NCBI RefSeq assembly: GCF_000321025.1
Contig: NZ_HE610718.1
Coordinates: forward strand, 525,286 to 589,285
DNA from: Peptoniphilus senegalensis JC140
GTDB taxonomy: Bacteria > Bacillota > Clostridia > Tissierellales > Peptoniphilaceae
Direction of reading: 5' to 3'
DNA length: 64,000 nt
Shown here piece by piece: positions 52,959-62,292 of this stretch; within the stretch, counting starts at the first letter, position 1; each line of letters begins with the position of its first letter. The notes below the pieces were generated by a model, which did not search any database, was not told where the DNA came from, and saw nothing but the letters and a program-made list of their open reading frames with translations. The position numbers were made by a program, and so were the translations under genes.

Positions 52959-53513
52959 ATGGATAAACAAAAAATTGAAAAAGCTGTAGAAATGATAATA
53001 GAAGCAATTGGAGAAGACAAAACCAGAGAAGGTTTAGTTGAAACTCCAGCTAGAGTTGCAAGGATGTATGAAGAAGTATTTGTAGGAATTGGCAAGACTG
53101 CTGAAGAACATCTTTCAAAAACTTTTGAAATCACTGAAGACAATATAGTTGTAGTAAAGGACATAAACTTTTACTCAATGTGTGAACATCACTTTCTTCC
53201 ATTTTATGGAAAGGCTCACATTGCATATATTCCAGACCAAAAGGTTGCAGGACTTTCTAAGCTTGCAAGAACTGTAGAAACTTATGCAAAAAAACCACAA
53301 CTTCAAGAAAGACTTAGTATTGAAATTGCAGATGCAATGATGAAATACCTTGAACCAAAGGGAGTTTTAGTTGTTATAGAAGCTGAGCATATGTGCATGA
53401 ACATGAGAGGTGTAAAAAAACCTGGCTCAAAGACTGTAACATCAGTTGCTAGAGGAATTTTAGAAACAGATGAAAAGCAAAAGCAAGAAGCTTTTAGGTT
53501 GATTGAGTTCTAG
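52959..53513 (+). CDS. folE: GTP cyclohydrolase I
   Basis: A 184-residue enzyme that makes dihydroneopterin triphosphate. Zn and active-site residues are seen in [29 protein letters not shown] and EHMCMNMRG. First gene of a folE-HD-folBK operon, AAGGAG upstream. Confidence 0.95.
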   Translation: MDKQKIEKAVEMIIEAIGEDKTREGLVETPARVARMYEEVFVGIGKTAEEHLSKTFEITEDNIVVVKDINFYSMCEHHFLPFYGKAHIAYIPDQKVAGLSKLARTVETYAKKPQLQERLSIEIADAMMKYLEPKGVLVVIEAEHMCMNMRGVKKPGSKTVTSVARGILETDEKQKQEAFRLIEF

Positions 53514-53992
53514 TGAAAAATACAAATAAAATAGTTTTAAGTAAAATTTACAAGGACTACCTAGATGAATTGGAGAACCTTGAAATAGACAGATTCTTTT
53601 GCAGGCACAACTACGAGCATTTTATATCTGTGGCGAGAATTTGTTACATTTTAAAACTAGAAGAAAATGTTGATGTAGATAAGGATGTGATTTATGCTAC
53701 AGCCTTACTTCATGATTTAGGTCGTGTAGTGGAGATAAAAGAAGGCATAAATCATTCCATCGCATCAGTTGATATAGCAAGAGAAATTTTAGAAATCACA
53801 GATTTTTCTGACTCTGAAAAAGAGAGAATTTTAAATTGCATTTCTTACCACAGGACAAAGGAAAAAGCTGAAGACGAATTTTTTAATATATTTTATAGGG
53901 CAGACAAACTCTCAAGACCTTGTTTTAGGTGTCCTGCCTATGACGCTTGTAATTGGTCTTATGAGAAGAAAAATCATGAAATAATATATTGA
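53513..53992 (+). CDS. HD-domain phosphohydrolase in the folate operon
   Basis: A 159-residue HD protein with metal ligands in CRHNYEHFISVAR, LLHDLGR and ISYHRTKE, and a C-terminal cysteine motif CFRCPAYDACNW. Its GTG start overlaps the folE stop. Because no Nudix-type dihydroneopterin triphosphatase is in the operon, this protein may fill that step or another phosphate removal; this is inference from position. Confidence 0.75.
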   Translation: MKNTNKIVLSKIYKDYLDELENLEIDRFFCRHNYEHFISVARICYILKLEENVDVDKDVIYATALLHDLGRVVEIKEGINHSIASVDIAREILEITDFSDSEKERILNCISYHRTKEKAEDEFFNIFYRADKLSRPCFRCPAYDACNWSYEKKNHEIIY

Positions 53993-54002
53993 TGGGAGAA
54001 TT

Positions 54003-54821
54003 ATGGATTTTATCAAGATAAAAGACCTTGAAGTTTATGCTAAGCATGGACTTTTTGGAGAAGAAAAAAAACTTGGACAAAAATTTTTAATAAGTGCAAA
54101 TATAGGATTAAGTTTTAGAAAATGTGCAGTAGAAAAAAATTTGGATGAATCCATAGACTATGGAAAATTATCCCACGAGCTTTATGACTTATTTGCCAGT
54201 GAAACTGAAGATTTAATAGAAACTCTTGCCTATAAACTCACAAGATTTATTTTTGACACTTATGAAATAGCACAGACAGTTGATATAACTATAAAAAAAC
54301 CTTGGGCGCCAATAAATTTGCCTCTCGATACAGCATCAGTTAGCTGCAAGAAAAAGAGGAGAAATTATTACATTGGCATAGGTACAAATCTTGGCGATAG
54401 GGAAGGATATATTAATAGTGCTCTTGATATGATGGAAAAGGAAGGCTTAAAAGTCCTAGAAAAGGCGAGTATAATCGAAACAAAGGCTTGGGGCAAGACT
54501 GACCAAGGCGACTTTTTAAATACAGTTGTCAAAGTTAATTCCTATGAAGATCCCCATGACTTACTCCACATTTTGCAAAAGATAGAATTAGATTTGGGAA
54601 GAGTTAGACACGAAAAATGGGGCGAAAGGACAATTGACTTAGATATTCTATTTATTGATAGAGAAATCCACTTTACAGATGAATTAGTAGTACCCCATCC
54701 TTATATTTCTGAGCGTGAATTTGTGCTTGAATCATTAAATGAGCTCATTCCTAATTATTTCCATCCAATTTTAAACAAAAAAATAAGTAAACTTTATGAA
54801 GAAGTGAGAAATGAAAATTAG
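54003..54821 (+). CDS. folBK: Fused dihydroneopterin aldolase / HPPK
   Basis: A 272-residue bifunctional enzyme. Residues 1-118 are FolB (VYAKHGLFGEEKKLGQ, catalytic-site ETLAYKLTRFI). Residues about 122-272 are FolK (GIGTNLGDREGYI, IELDLGRVRHEKWGERTIDLDILF, VPHPYISEREFVLE). These are successive steps to hydroxymethyl-dihydropterin pyrophosphate. No folP or folC is in the window, so the pathway is completed elsewhere or the product is scavenged. Confidence 0.94.
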   Translation: MDFIKIKDLEVYAKHGLFGEEKKLGQKFLISANIGLSFRKCAVEKNLDESIDYGKLSHELYDLFASETEDLIETLAYKLTRFIFDTYEIAQTVDITIKKPWAPINLPLDTASVSCKKKRRNYYIGIGTNLGDREGYINSALDMMEKEGLKVLEKASIIETKAWGKTDQGDFLNTVVKVNSYEDPHDLLHILQKIELDLGRVRHEKWGERTIDLDILFIDREIHFTDELVVPHPYISEREFVLESLNELIPNYFHPILNKKISKLYEEVRNEN

Positions 54822-55380
54822 AAAGATAGGTTGTGGCTGCCTCGTAATTTTGATAACTTTTTTTGGAATTATTTTTATGATGAGTTTTTTTATAAATAGA
54901 GCATCAGAAAAAAGAGCCCTAGAAGAGGAAAATTACCGAGAAAATTATATTGAAGACAGTGCTGATTTAGCAGTAAAAATTGCAAAGAAAAATAAACTCT
55001 ATCCATCAGTGATGATTGCACAGTCAATACTTGAGAGCAACTGGGGAAGGTCAGAACTATCACGTGATTACAACAATTATTTTGGCATAAAGGAAGTAAA
55101 AAAGGGAGAAGGCATAGTTTTTGAGACAGAAGAATATGTGGAAGGCAAAAGTGGAAGGTATTTGGAAAATTTCAAGAAATATTCTTCCAAGAGAGAGTCT
55201 TTTAATCACTACGCAAAACTTTTATCAACAGCTAAAAGGTATGAAAAAGTTAAAACTGCAAAAAACTACTCTGAAGCAGCAAAATTTATCCAAGAAGGCG
55301 GCTATGCAACAGATCCAAATTACGCCAATAAAATAATATCTGTAATAGAAAAATATGGTTTAAATAAATATGATGAATAA
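54811..55380 (+). CDS. Membrane-anchored glucosaminidase (GH73)
   Basis: A 189-residue protein with an N-terminal membrane anchor (residues about 8-28, LVILITFFGIIFMMSFF) and a GH73 domain: VMIAQSILESNWGRSELS with catalytic Glu, YNNYFGIK, then FKKYSSKRESFNHYAKLL. It cleaves the glycan strand of peptidoglycan. It overlaps folBK by 11 bases but is unrelated to folate. Confidence 0.88.
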   Translation: MKIRKIGCGCLVILITFFGIIFMMSFFINRASEKRALEEENYRENYIEDSADLAVKIAKKNKLYPSVMIAQSILESNWGRSELSRDYNNYFGIKEVKKGEGIVFETEEYVEGKSGRYLENFKKYSSKRESFNHYAKLLSTAKRYEKVKTAKNYSEAAKFIQEGGYATDPNYANKIISVIEKYGLNKYDE

Positions 55381-55403
55381 TAATCCCAAGAGGGATTATT
55401 TTA
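55378..55403 (+). terminator. Terminator of the folate/glucosaminidase operon
   Basis: AATAATCCC pairs with GGGATTATT around an AAGA loop and is followed by T-rich sequence. The next gene's first ATG (55404) falls directly in its tail. Confidence 0.65.
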
Positions 55404-55421
55404 ATGAGAAAGGAGCAAAAT

Positions 55422-56129
55422 TTGAATAAAAAATTACAAAATATAATCCTCGCAATATCAATCTTGATACCATCTGTTTTTTATGTATCAGGAATAAAAA
55501 GTGTATTTGGACAAGGTTCATTTATGTACTCAGTAATGTGGGGATTAATTAATTATTTATTTATGATGACTGCAGCAGATTTTATATCAAAATTTAAAAA
55601 TATTTCAAAACTACCAGGCTTAAAAATAAGAAAGAGAACTTATTATATAAGTATATTTGTCTACATAGGATTTTTAATTTTTGTAAATATATACTTTTTA
55701 CAACAGCTCTATTTTAGAAATGTGGATATAATTAATACATTGGCAAGTCCAATAATTATAGTAGGATTATTTTTATTATTTTTATTTAATTTACAAAATG
55801 GAAAATTTCTTATTAAAGATGAAAAAGAAAGGGATATATACGAAATTCCAAAAAAGAGCTCTTTTAGAAATGGAAATGACGTCCTTGGAAATGTAGTTGG
55901 TTCTTATGAAAATGGATTGGTTTTAGGAAATTATTTTTTCTCTTATGAAAGTATGAAATCTATTTCCAAGTCAAAAGATGATGAAATAATAATAAAGGGC
56001 AAAGAAAATTCAAAAAATTATATAATAAAAGTTGGCTCAAAAAACTCTGAAAACCAGCTAATTACAGAAATTAAAGATGCTATTCAAGAAGGAAAAATTG
56101 AAGAGAACAAAGTAAACTTAAAAAAATAA
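55422..56129 (+). CDS. Membrane protein of unknown function
   Basis: A protein of 235 residues if read from TTG 55422, which has AAAGGAG 6 bases upstream; ATG 55404 lies in the terminator tail without such a site. There are four hydrophobic segments in the first 140 residues, then a charged C-terminal domain of about 95 residues predicted to be cytoplasmic (YEIPKKSSFRNGND...ISKSKDDEIIIKGKEN). No family is recognised. Confidence 0.65.
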   Translation: MNKKLQNIILAISILIPSVFYVSGIKSVFGQGSFMYSVMWGLINYLFMMTAADFISKFKNISKLPGLKIRKRTYYISIFVYIGFLIFVNIYFLQQLYFRNVDIINTLASPIIIVGLFLLFLFNLQNGKFLIKDEKERDIYEIPKKSSFRNGNDVLGNVVGSYENGLVLGNYFFSYESMKSISKSKDDEIIIKGKENSKNYIIKVGSKNSENQLITEIKDAIQEGKIEENKVNLKK

Positions 56130-56147
56130 AAAAACTTTAGGAAAACA

Positions 56148-56176
56148 TTGACAAATTTAGATTTATGCTCTATACT
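56148..56176 (+). promoter_or_regulatory. Strong promoter of the small RNA
   Basis: TTGACA (56148-56153, perfect) and TATACT (56171-56176) with exactly 17 bases between; predicted start near 56183. Confidence 0.75.
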
Positions 56177-56181
56177 ATAGT

Positions 56182-56391
56182 TAAGCTAGCTGAAGAAAAC
56201 AAATTGGTAACTAAGAAAAGGTGATTCCAATGAAGAGTTTTAATTTATCCTGCAAGGGAAAAGTAGCAAAGTATCTTATTTGAAGTAGCTTAGTGCTAAA
56301 GGTTTGAATGCTTAATTTACGAGATATAGAGCTATAGTTACATAACAATTTAACATTTAAAATCAAGAGATCCGAAAGGGTCTCTTTTTTT
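56182..56391 (+). ncRNA. Stand-alone structured small RNA, family unassigned (6S RNA considered)
   Basis: An about 210-base transcript between a strong promoter and a GAAA-loop terminator (stem AGAGATCC/GGGTCTCT, 56366-56385, then T7), with no ribosome binding site plus open frame. Long-range pairing is visible: GTTAA (56180-56184) with TTAAC (56350-56354), CTAGCT with AGCTAtAG, and inside them ACTAAG (56211-56216) with CTTAGT (56289-56294); ATTGG/CCAAT forms an alternative local hairpin. Closed ends with an interior region resemble 6S RNA in size, but the match is not convincing. A leader for the next gene is unlikely: that gene has its own promoter at 56607. Confidence 0.6.
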
Positions 56392-56658
56392 GGTTTTTTA
56401 AAGTTTTTATAATTTCAAAGTTTATTTTGCTTGCTAGCTTTTATTTTTAAAGTATATACACCTAAATAAAAATTTACCATCATTTATATTTGATTTTTAA
56501 GTTGTATATAATTTATAAAAATTAAAAATTGATTTTTGTGGTATTAATAATTATAAAAGTTTTTAAATTAATTCAATTATGCAAGTTATTGTAATAATGT
56601 TTTAATTTGCAATACTTTTTAGTTTGTAGTAAAATCAATTCAAAATAGGAGGTATACT
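56392..56658 (+). promoter_or_regulatory. Spacer with the promoter of the amine-oxidase-domain lipoprotein gene
   Basis: AT-rich spacer. TTGCAA (56607-56612) and TAAAAT (56630-56635) are spaced 17 bases apart; AGGAGG precedes the ATG at 56659. The first 200 bases hold only poly-A/T runs. Confidence 0.5.
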
Positions 56659-58410
56659 ATGAAAAAGAAAATTTTAACTATTTTACTTGTACTTATAGCG
56701 GCAATTACTCTTGGTGCTTGCAGTGCAAACACAACTGCTTACTTAGATTCAGCTCAAAAAGTTGCAGACTGGAAGGGTTCAAAAGTTTCAGGAAAACTTG
56801 AATATAATGTTGAAGTTAAGGATCCTGAAAGTGGAGAAACTGAAAAAATTAATTTCCCTGTAACTCTTGGTGGCGAACAAATGGGAAGAGACAAAGCCCA
56901 TGTTGTAATGAATATGGATTTCTCAAAGTTCAAAGAACTCATTGCTAAAAAAGCTGGTTCAGACGAAGAAATTGCTGGTCTTAATAAAGATCTTCCTGAC
57001 AAAATTAAAATGGACATTTTTGTAAAAGATAATGAAGTTATTATGTCAAAAGACATTTTTGCACTAGCTGGAGATGGACTTAAGGACATCAAGGAAGACT
57101 ACATATCAATTGCAAATGAAGAAAATGGTCTTTCACCAAAAGCTACTCAATATTTTAGCTCTGAAGAATTCAAAACAGACTTATTAAAGTTAATGGATGT
57201 TGCTTCTAAGGATATTAAACAAAGTATTGATTACAAAGTTGAAGGCAACACTTATACTTTAAACACAACAAGTGATGCTGTTATTGATGAGTTTATAAAG
57301 GCAGCTGATGGCATTATGAAAAATTGGGACGCAGTTTCAACTTCTGCTTTAGAAATTGTTGACAAAGCTGGCCTTCAATTGACTGACGAAGATAAGAAAG
57401 ATTTTAAAGAACTTAACAAAGAATATAAAGCAGAAGATTTAAAAGAAGCTGCCAATGGAATTAAAGAAATGTTAAAGGGTTCAAGTCTTTCTGAAAAAAC
57501 AACTTTTGGAGAAAATAAGCTAAATCAAGAAATTACTCTTAAACTTAATTTTGCCGATTTTGTAAAAGTTTCTGTTAAAGGAAATGTGGAAACAGTTAAA
57601 GACGAAAATGTAAAAATTAACTTCCCAGCTTCAGTTAAAAAGTTAACTATGGACGAGTATATGAAGTTAATAATGCCAGAAATGAATGTTAATCTTGTAA
57701 CTGTAAGAGTAAATGGCGAAGATATAACTTTTGAAGATCCAGAAGCTCTTCCACAAATTATGAATGATAGAACTATGCTTGTAGCGCGTGCTTTCTATGA
57801 AAAAATTGGTGCTAAAGTTGATTGGAATGGAAAGGACAAGAGCGTAACAGTTACTAAAGACAATGATAAAATTGTCCTTACAATCGGATCAAACAAAGCT
57901 CTTGTTAATGGAAAAGAAGTTGCTCTTGATTCTCCTGCAACTATTATAAAAGATAAAACTTATATTCCAGTAAGATTTGTATCTGAAGCTTTTGGTTACA
58001 AAGTTAAATATGATGCTAACGAAGGTATGCCAATAGTTGATATTTTCAATATAACTGAAAAAGAATTAGAAACTAAGCTTGCTGAAATTGAAAAAGAAGA
58101 AAATTATAAGATGATTGCTTCTATGAAGTCTGACCTTAAAGACGAAGAAATTGTAGAAACTTTAAAAGAACTTTATGAAGGCGAAGAATTAAATAAAATT
58201 CTTGCAGCAAAGGCTGACCTTGACAAAAATCCTGAACTACTAAAGAAATACCAAGACCTAGTAAAAAAGGAAATGGAAGAATTTTTAGCAGAAGATAAGG
58301 AAGAAGAAAAAGTTACTGACAATAAAGAAGCTAAAGAAGAAAAAGTTGCTGAAAAGACAGAAAAAACTGCAGAAAAGGCAGCAAAAGTTTTATTCTCAGT
58401 AATAAAATAA
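56659..58410 (+). CDS. Lipoprotein with copper amine oxidase N-terminal (stalk) domain
   Basis: A 583-residue lipoprotein, lipobox LGACS with Cys about residue 21. Residues about 40-345 form a repeated beta-rich region with sequence suited to a LolA/LppX-like barrel (not verified). Residues about 350-460 are a Cu_amine_oxidN1-type domain (VRVNGEDITFEDP...MVLVARAFYE-like NDRTMLVARAFYEKIGAKVDW...IPVRFVSEAFGYKV). A helical Lys/Glu-rich tail follows. The domain is a surface module in anaerobes without any oxidase function. The gene is monocistronic with strong signals at both ends, suggesting high expression. Confidence 0.75.
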   Translation: MKKKILTILLVLIAAITLGACSANTTAYLDSAQKVADWKGSKVSGKLEYNVEVKDPESGETEKINFPVTLGGEQMGRDKAHVVMNMDFSKFKELIAKKAGSDEEIAGLNKDLPDKIKMDIFVKDNEVIMSKDIFALAGDGLKDIKEDYISIANEENGLSPKATQYFSSEEFKTDLLKLMDVASKDIKQSIDYKVEGNTYTLNTTSDAVIDEFIKAADGIMKNWDAVSTSALEIVDKAGLQLTDEDKKDFKELNKEYKAEDLKEAANGIKEMLKGSSLSEKTTFGENKLNQEITLKLNFADFVKVSVKGNVETVKDENVKINFPASVKKLTMDEYMKLIMPEMNVNLVTVRVNGEDITFEDPEALPQIMNDRTMLVARAFYEKIGAKVDWNGKDKSVTVTKDNDKIVLTIGSNKALVNGKEVALDSPATIIKDKTYIPVRFVSEAFGYKVKYDANEGMPIVDIFNITEKELETKLAEIEKEENYKMIASMKSDLKDEEIVETLKELYEGEELNKILAAKADLDKNPELLKKYQDLVKKEMEEFLAEDKEEEKVTDNKEAKEEKVAEKTEKTAEKAAKVLFSVIK

Positions 58411-58427
58411 GTTTAAAGAAAAAAATT

Positions 58428-58457
58428 ATCCCAAGGGCAAAGGCTCTTGGGATTTTT
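58428..58457 (+). terminator. Terminator of the lipoprotein gene
   Basis: ATCCCAAG (58428-58435) pairs with CTTGGGAT (58445-58452), followed by T5. Confidence 0.75.
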
Positions 58458-58567
58458 GTATTATCTATAATAGATTATAGAGTATAAAAAAAGTTTTTAA
58501 TAAAAAATTAAAATGAAATAAAAGACTATTTATTTCATGAATAAGCTATTTATAATTTTTTATTTGT

Positions 58568-58623
58568 GATACTATATAGTAGTATTCAAAAAGAAAAAAT
58601 AGAAATTTATACTATATGGGGGA
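58568..58623 (+). promoter_or_regulatory. Two NrdR-box-like sites upstream of nrdA
   Basis: GATACTATATAGTAGT (58568-58583) and TATACTATATGGGGGA (58608-58623) share ATACTATAT and resemble the NrdR consensus ACACTATATATTGTGT. Their centres are 40 bases apart, close to four helical turns. The second overlaps the nrdA ribosome binding site. Confidence 0.5.
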
Positions 58624-58626
58624 TTC

Positions 58627-61155
58627 ATGAAGATATTAAAGAGAGACAAGAGAGAGGTAACCTTTGACCATCTGAAGATAAAAAACGCCATTGAAAAGGC
58701 CTTTGATTCTGTTGGTAAAAATTATGACGATAAACTTATAAATGATTATGCTCTTGATATAAAAGAAAAGCTTTTGAAAAATTATGATCCAAAGAATCCT
58801 CCCACTGTTGAGGAAATTCAGGATCTAGTTGAGCTAAAGCTAATCGACGAAAAGGAAATTGAAGTTGTAAAGGCCTATATCCTTTACAGAAATAGACATT
58901 CTGAAGAAAGACAAATTTTAGACAAGTTTTCAAACTTTATTAAGGATGAAAAAGTTCTAAAGATTTTAAAATTTGTGAGAAAAAATTATGACCAAAAGAA
59001 ATATGAGCTTGAAAATCTATACAACAAGTTTGAATCTTTTGTTAAAAAAGACCAAAGCCAAGATGCCTATCTTTCTGAAATCATTAAGGCTGCAAGCGAA
59101 CTTACAGATAAAGATTCTCCTAAGTGGGAATTTATCGCTGCCCTATTTTTAAATTATGATTTGGAAAAGAAAATCGCAGAAAATTTGCGTGAAATAAATA
59201 TAAATAATTTTTATGAAAAAATAAAATTTTTGACTGAAAAAAATCTCTATGGGAAATATGTTTTAGAAAATTATTCTCGTGAGGAAATTTTAGAACTTGA
59301 AAATTATATTGATAACTCAAGAAATCAACTTTTAAATTATTCTGGTCTTGACCTTCTCATAAAGAGGTATGTAATAAGAAGTCATGACGGCAGGTTTGTG
59401 GAGTCAGTTCAAGAGATGTTCATGGGAATTGCCATGCATCTTGCCATACCTGAAAAAAATAAAATTTACTGGGCAAAGAAATTTTATGACATTTATTCGA
59501 CACTAAAGGTAACTGTAGCAACTCCAACTATGTCCAATGCGAGAAAACCATACAACCAACTATCTTCATGCTTTATTGACACAGTGCCAGACACTTTAAA
59601 GGGAATTTATCGCTCCATAGATAATTTTGCACAAATCTCCAAGCATGGCGGTGGAATGGGACTTTACTTTGGAAAAGTTCGTGCAACAGGTTCTGACATT
59701 AGAGGTTTCAAGGGTGTTGCTGGTGGAGTTATTAGATGGATTAAGCTTGCCAATGACACTGCTGTTGCTGTAGATCAACTTGGCGTTCGTCAAGGCTCTG
59801 TTGCTTGTTATTTAGATGCTTGGCACAAGGATATTCCAGAATTTTTGCAACTTAGGACAAATAATGGCGATGACAGAATGAAGGCACACGACATTTTCCC
59901 TGCTATTTGCTATCCAAATTTATTTTTTGAACTTGCAGAAAAGGACATAAACGCTCCTTGGTATATGTTTGACCCTCACGAAGTATTGGAAAAGAAGGGC
60001 TATTCACTTGAAGACTTCTATGGAAAAGAATGGGAAGAAAAATATAGAGAGTGTATTGAAGATAAGAATATTTCTAGGCGTGAAATGAGTGTAAAGGATT
60101 TGGTGAGACTTATTATAAAATCCCTTACAGAAACTGGAACACCTTTCGCCTTTTATAGGGACAATGTAAATGAAATGAATCCAAATAAGCACATGGGCAT
60201 GATTTATTCTTCAAACCTATGCACAGAAATTATGCAAAATATGTCAGCCATAGAAACACTTGATACGAGTATAGAAACTATTGACGGCGAAGAAATAATT
60301 GTCACAAAGACAAGACCAGGCGACTTCGTTGTATGTAACCTTGCATCTCTTGTCCTTGGAAATATAGATTTACAAGATGACGATGAATTAAAAGACATTG
60401 TTGCCACAACAGTAAGAGCTCTTGATAATGTAATAGACTTAAATTACTATCCAATACCTTATGCGAAAGTTACAAATAGAAAATACAGATCCATTGGACT
60501 TGGCACATCTGGTTACCACCACGCCCTTGTTAAGGCTGGTATGGCATTTTCTGATATTGAAGACCACTTAAAGTGGGCTGACGATGTCTATGAAAGAATA
60601 AATTATCACGCAATCACTGCTTCCATGGAAATTGCCAAGGAAAAGGGCTCTTATGACTTCTTTGAAGGATCCGATTGGCAAAGTGGCGAGTATTTTGACC
60701 TCAGGGACTACAAGGATGACAAGTGGAACAAACTTAGAGAAGATGTAAAAAATAATGGACTTAGAAATGGTTATATAATGGCAATAGCACCAACTGGCTC
60801 AACTTCAATTATATCTGCAACAAGTGCTGGCGTTGACCCAGTTATGAATAGGTATTTCTTGGAAGAAAAGAAAGGCTCAATTTTACCAAGAGTTGCACCA
60901 GATTTGACTCCACAAACTTTTTGGCTCTATGAAAATGCTCACGAGCTAGACCAAAATTTTGTAATTGAAGCTGCTGCCATTCGTCAAAGACATATTGACC
61001 AAGCTCAATCAATTAATTTTTATATAACAACGGACTTTACAATGAGAAAAATTTTAAATCTCTATATAAAAGCAGCTAAGGAAAAAATAAAGTCAGTTTA
61101 TTATGTTAGAAGTAAGTCACTAGAAGTGGAAGACTGCGATTATTGTGCGTCATAA
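58627..61155 (+). CDS. nrdA: Ribonucleoside-diphosphate reductase, alpha subunit (class I)
   Basis: An 842-residue large subunit. Residues 3-90 form an ATP-cone (KRDKREVTFDHLKIKNAI), giving allosteric control by dATP. Active-site cysteines are in NQLSSCFIDT and NLCTEIMQN, and the C-terminal thioredoxin-reactive pair is in EDCDYCAS. It makes dNDPs from NDPs. GGGGG precedes the ATG. The beta subunit gene follows after 13 bases. Confidence 0.94.
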   Translation: MKILKRDKREVTFDHLKIKNAIEKAFDSVGKNYDDKLINDYALDIKEKLLKNYDPKNPPTVEEIQDLVELKLIDEKEIEVVKAYILYRNRHSEERQILDKFSNFIKDEKVLKILKFVRKNYDQKKYELENLYNKFESFVKKDQSQDAYLSEIIKAASELTDKDSPKWEFIAALFLNYDLEKKIAENLREININNFYEKIKFLTEKNLYGKYVLENYSREEILELENYIDNSRNQLLNYSGLDLLIKRYVIRSHDGRFVESVQEMFMGIAMHLAIPEKNKIYWAKKFYDIYSTLKVTVATPTMSNARKPYNQLSSCFIDTVPDTLKGIYRSIDNFAQISKHGGGMGLYFGKVRATGSDIRGFKGVAGGVIRWIKLANDTAVAVDQLGVRQGSVACYLDAWHKDIPEFLQLRTNNGDDRMKAHDIFPAICYPNLFFELAEKDINAPWYMFDPHEVLEKKGYSLEDFYGKEWEEKYRECIEDKNISRREMSVKDLVRLIIKSLTETGTPFAFYRDNVNEMNPNKHMGMIYSSNLCTEIMQNMSAIETLDTSIETIDGEEIIVTKTRPGDFVVCNLASLVLGNIDLQDDDELKDIVATTVRALDNVIDLNYYPIPYAKVTNRKYRSIGLGTSGYHHALVKAGMAFSDIEDHLKWADDVYERINYHAITASMEIAKEKGSYDFFEGSDWQSGEYFDLRDYKDDKWNKLREDVKNNGLRNGYIMAIAPTGSTSIISATSAGVDPVMNRYFLEEKKGSILPRVAPDLTPQTFWLYENAHELDQNFVIEAAAIRQRHIDQAQSINFYITTDFTMRKILNLYIKAAKEKIKSVYYVRSKSLEVEDCDYCAS

Positions 61156-61168
61156 AATAGGAGGAATT

Positions 61169-62209
61169 ATGAAACTTTCAAAGAGAGGTCTTTTTAATGA
61201 AAAGGGCGACATTGAAACATCAAAGAGAAGAGTTATTAATGGAAACACAACAAATTTAAATGATTTTAACAATCTAAAATACAGCTGGACTAGTGACTGG
61301 TATCGCCAAGCCATGAATAATTTTTGGATACCAGAAGAAATTAATCTTTCACAAGATGTAAAGGACTATAGACTTTTAGATGTCCATGAAAAGACTGCTT
61401 ACGACAAAATTTTGTCTTTTCTAATATATCTTGATTCACTACAAACTGCACAAATTCCAAAACTTCAATCCTATGTAACGGCAAATGAAATAAATTTGTG
61501 TCTATCAATTCAAGGTTATCAAGAGTCAATTCACTCTCAATCTTACTCTTATATTCTTGACACAATTTGTTCCCCAGAAGAGAGAGAAGAAATTCTCTAC
61601 CAATACAAGGACGATGAAGTTCTATTAAAGAGAAATAAATTTATTGGCGACCAATACCAAGATTTTTATGAAGACGAAAATATCGACAACTTCATGAAGG
61701 CTCTTATTGCAAATTATATTTTGGAAGGAATTTATTTTTACTCAGGCTTCTCCTTCTTCTACAATCTTGGAAGAATGGGCAAGATGCCTGGCACAGTATC
61801 TGAAATAAGATACATCAACAGAGATGAGAACACTCACCTTTGGCTCTTTAGAAGTATTATTCTTGAGATGAAAAAGGAAAATCCAGAAATATTTACTGAT
61901 GAAAATATAAAAAAATATAAAGAGATGCTTAAAAAAGGTGTTGAAGAAGAAATCTCTTGGGGTAAGTATGTCATAGGCGATGAAATTAGAGGTCTAAATG
62001 AAAAAATGATCGAAGACTACATTATGTATCTTGGCAACTTGCGTTCAAGAAATTTAGGTTTCGGAAATCTCTTTGAAGAAAACACTGAAGAACCTGAATC
62101 CATGAAATGGGTTAGCGAATACTCCGATCCAAATCAAATTAAGACAGACTTTTTTGAAGCAAAGCCATCTGCTTATTCAAAATCTTCTGTAATAGAAGAC
62201 GACCTTTAA
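61169..62209 (+). CDS. nrdB: Ribonucleoside-diphosphate reductase, beta subunit (class I)
   Basis: A 346-residue radical-generating subunit; the start at ATG 61169 has GGAGGAATT upstream. Di-metal ligands and the radical tyrosine are conserved: Asp in YLDSLQ, Glu/His in QESIHSQSY (with Tyr), Glu in YILEGIYFY and Glu/His in RDENTHLW. An oxygen-dependent class I enzyme is notable in a presumed anaerobe; an anaerobic NrdD may exist elsewhere. Confidence 0.94.
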   Translation: MKLSKRGLFNEKGDIETSKRRVINGNTTNLNDFNNLKYSWTSDWYRQAMNNFWIPEEINLSQDVKDYRLLDVHEKTAYDKILSFLIYLDSLQTAQIPKLQSYVTANEINLCLSIQGYQESIHSQSYSYILDTICSPEEREEILYQYKDDEVLLKRNKFIGDQYQDFYEDENIDNFMKALIANYILEGIYFYSGFSFFYNLGRMGKMPGTVSEIRYINRDENTHLWLFRSIILEMKKENPEIFTDENIKKYKEMLKKGVEEEISWGKYVIGDEIRGLNEKMIEDYIMYLGNLRSRNLGFGNLFEENTEEPESMKWVSEYSDPNQIKTDFFEAKPSAYSKSSVIEDDL

Positions 62210-62225
62210 TAAAATAAATTTTTAG

Positions 62226-62248
62226 CCGGATCTTGTATCCGGTTTTTT
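62226..62248 (+). terminator. Terminator of nrdAB
   Basis: CCGGAT (62226-62231) pairs perfectly with ATCCGG (62237-62242) around CTTGT, followed by T6. Confidence 0.85.
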
Positions 62249-62292
62249 AATTAAAAAATTTTAATTCATCCCAATTTAATAGGAGGAAAATT

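Noticed and set aside
56182-56391. T-box or cobalamin leader for the downstream lipoprotein gene
   Set aside because: No T-box sequence or B12 box is seen, a terminator closes the RNA, and the downstream gene has a separate promoter 215 bases later.
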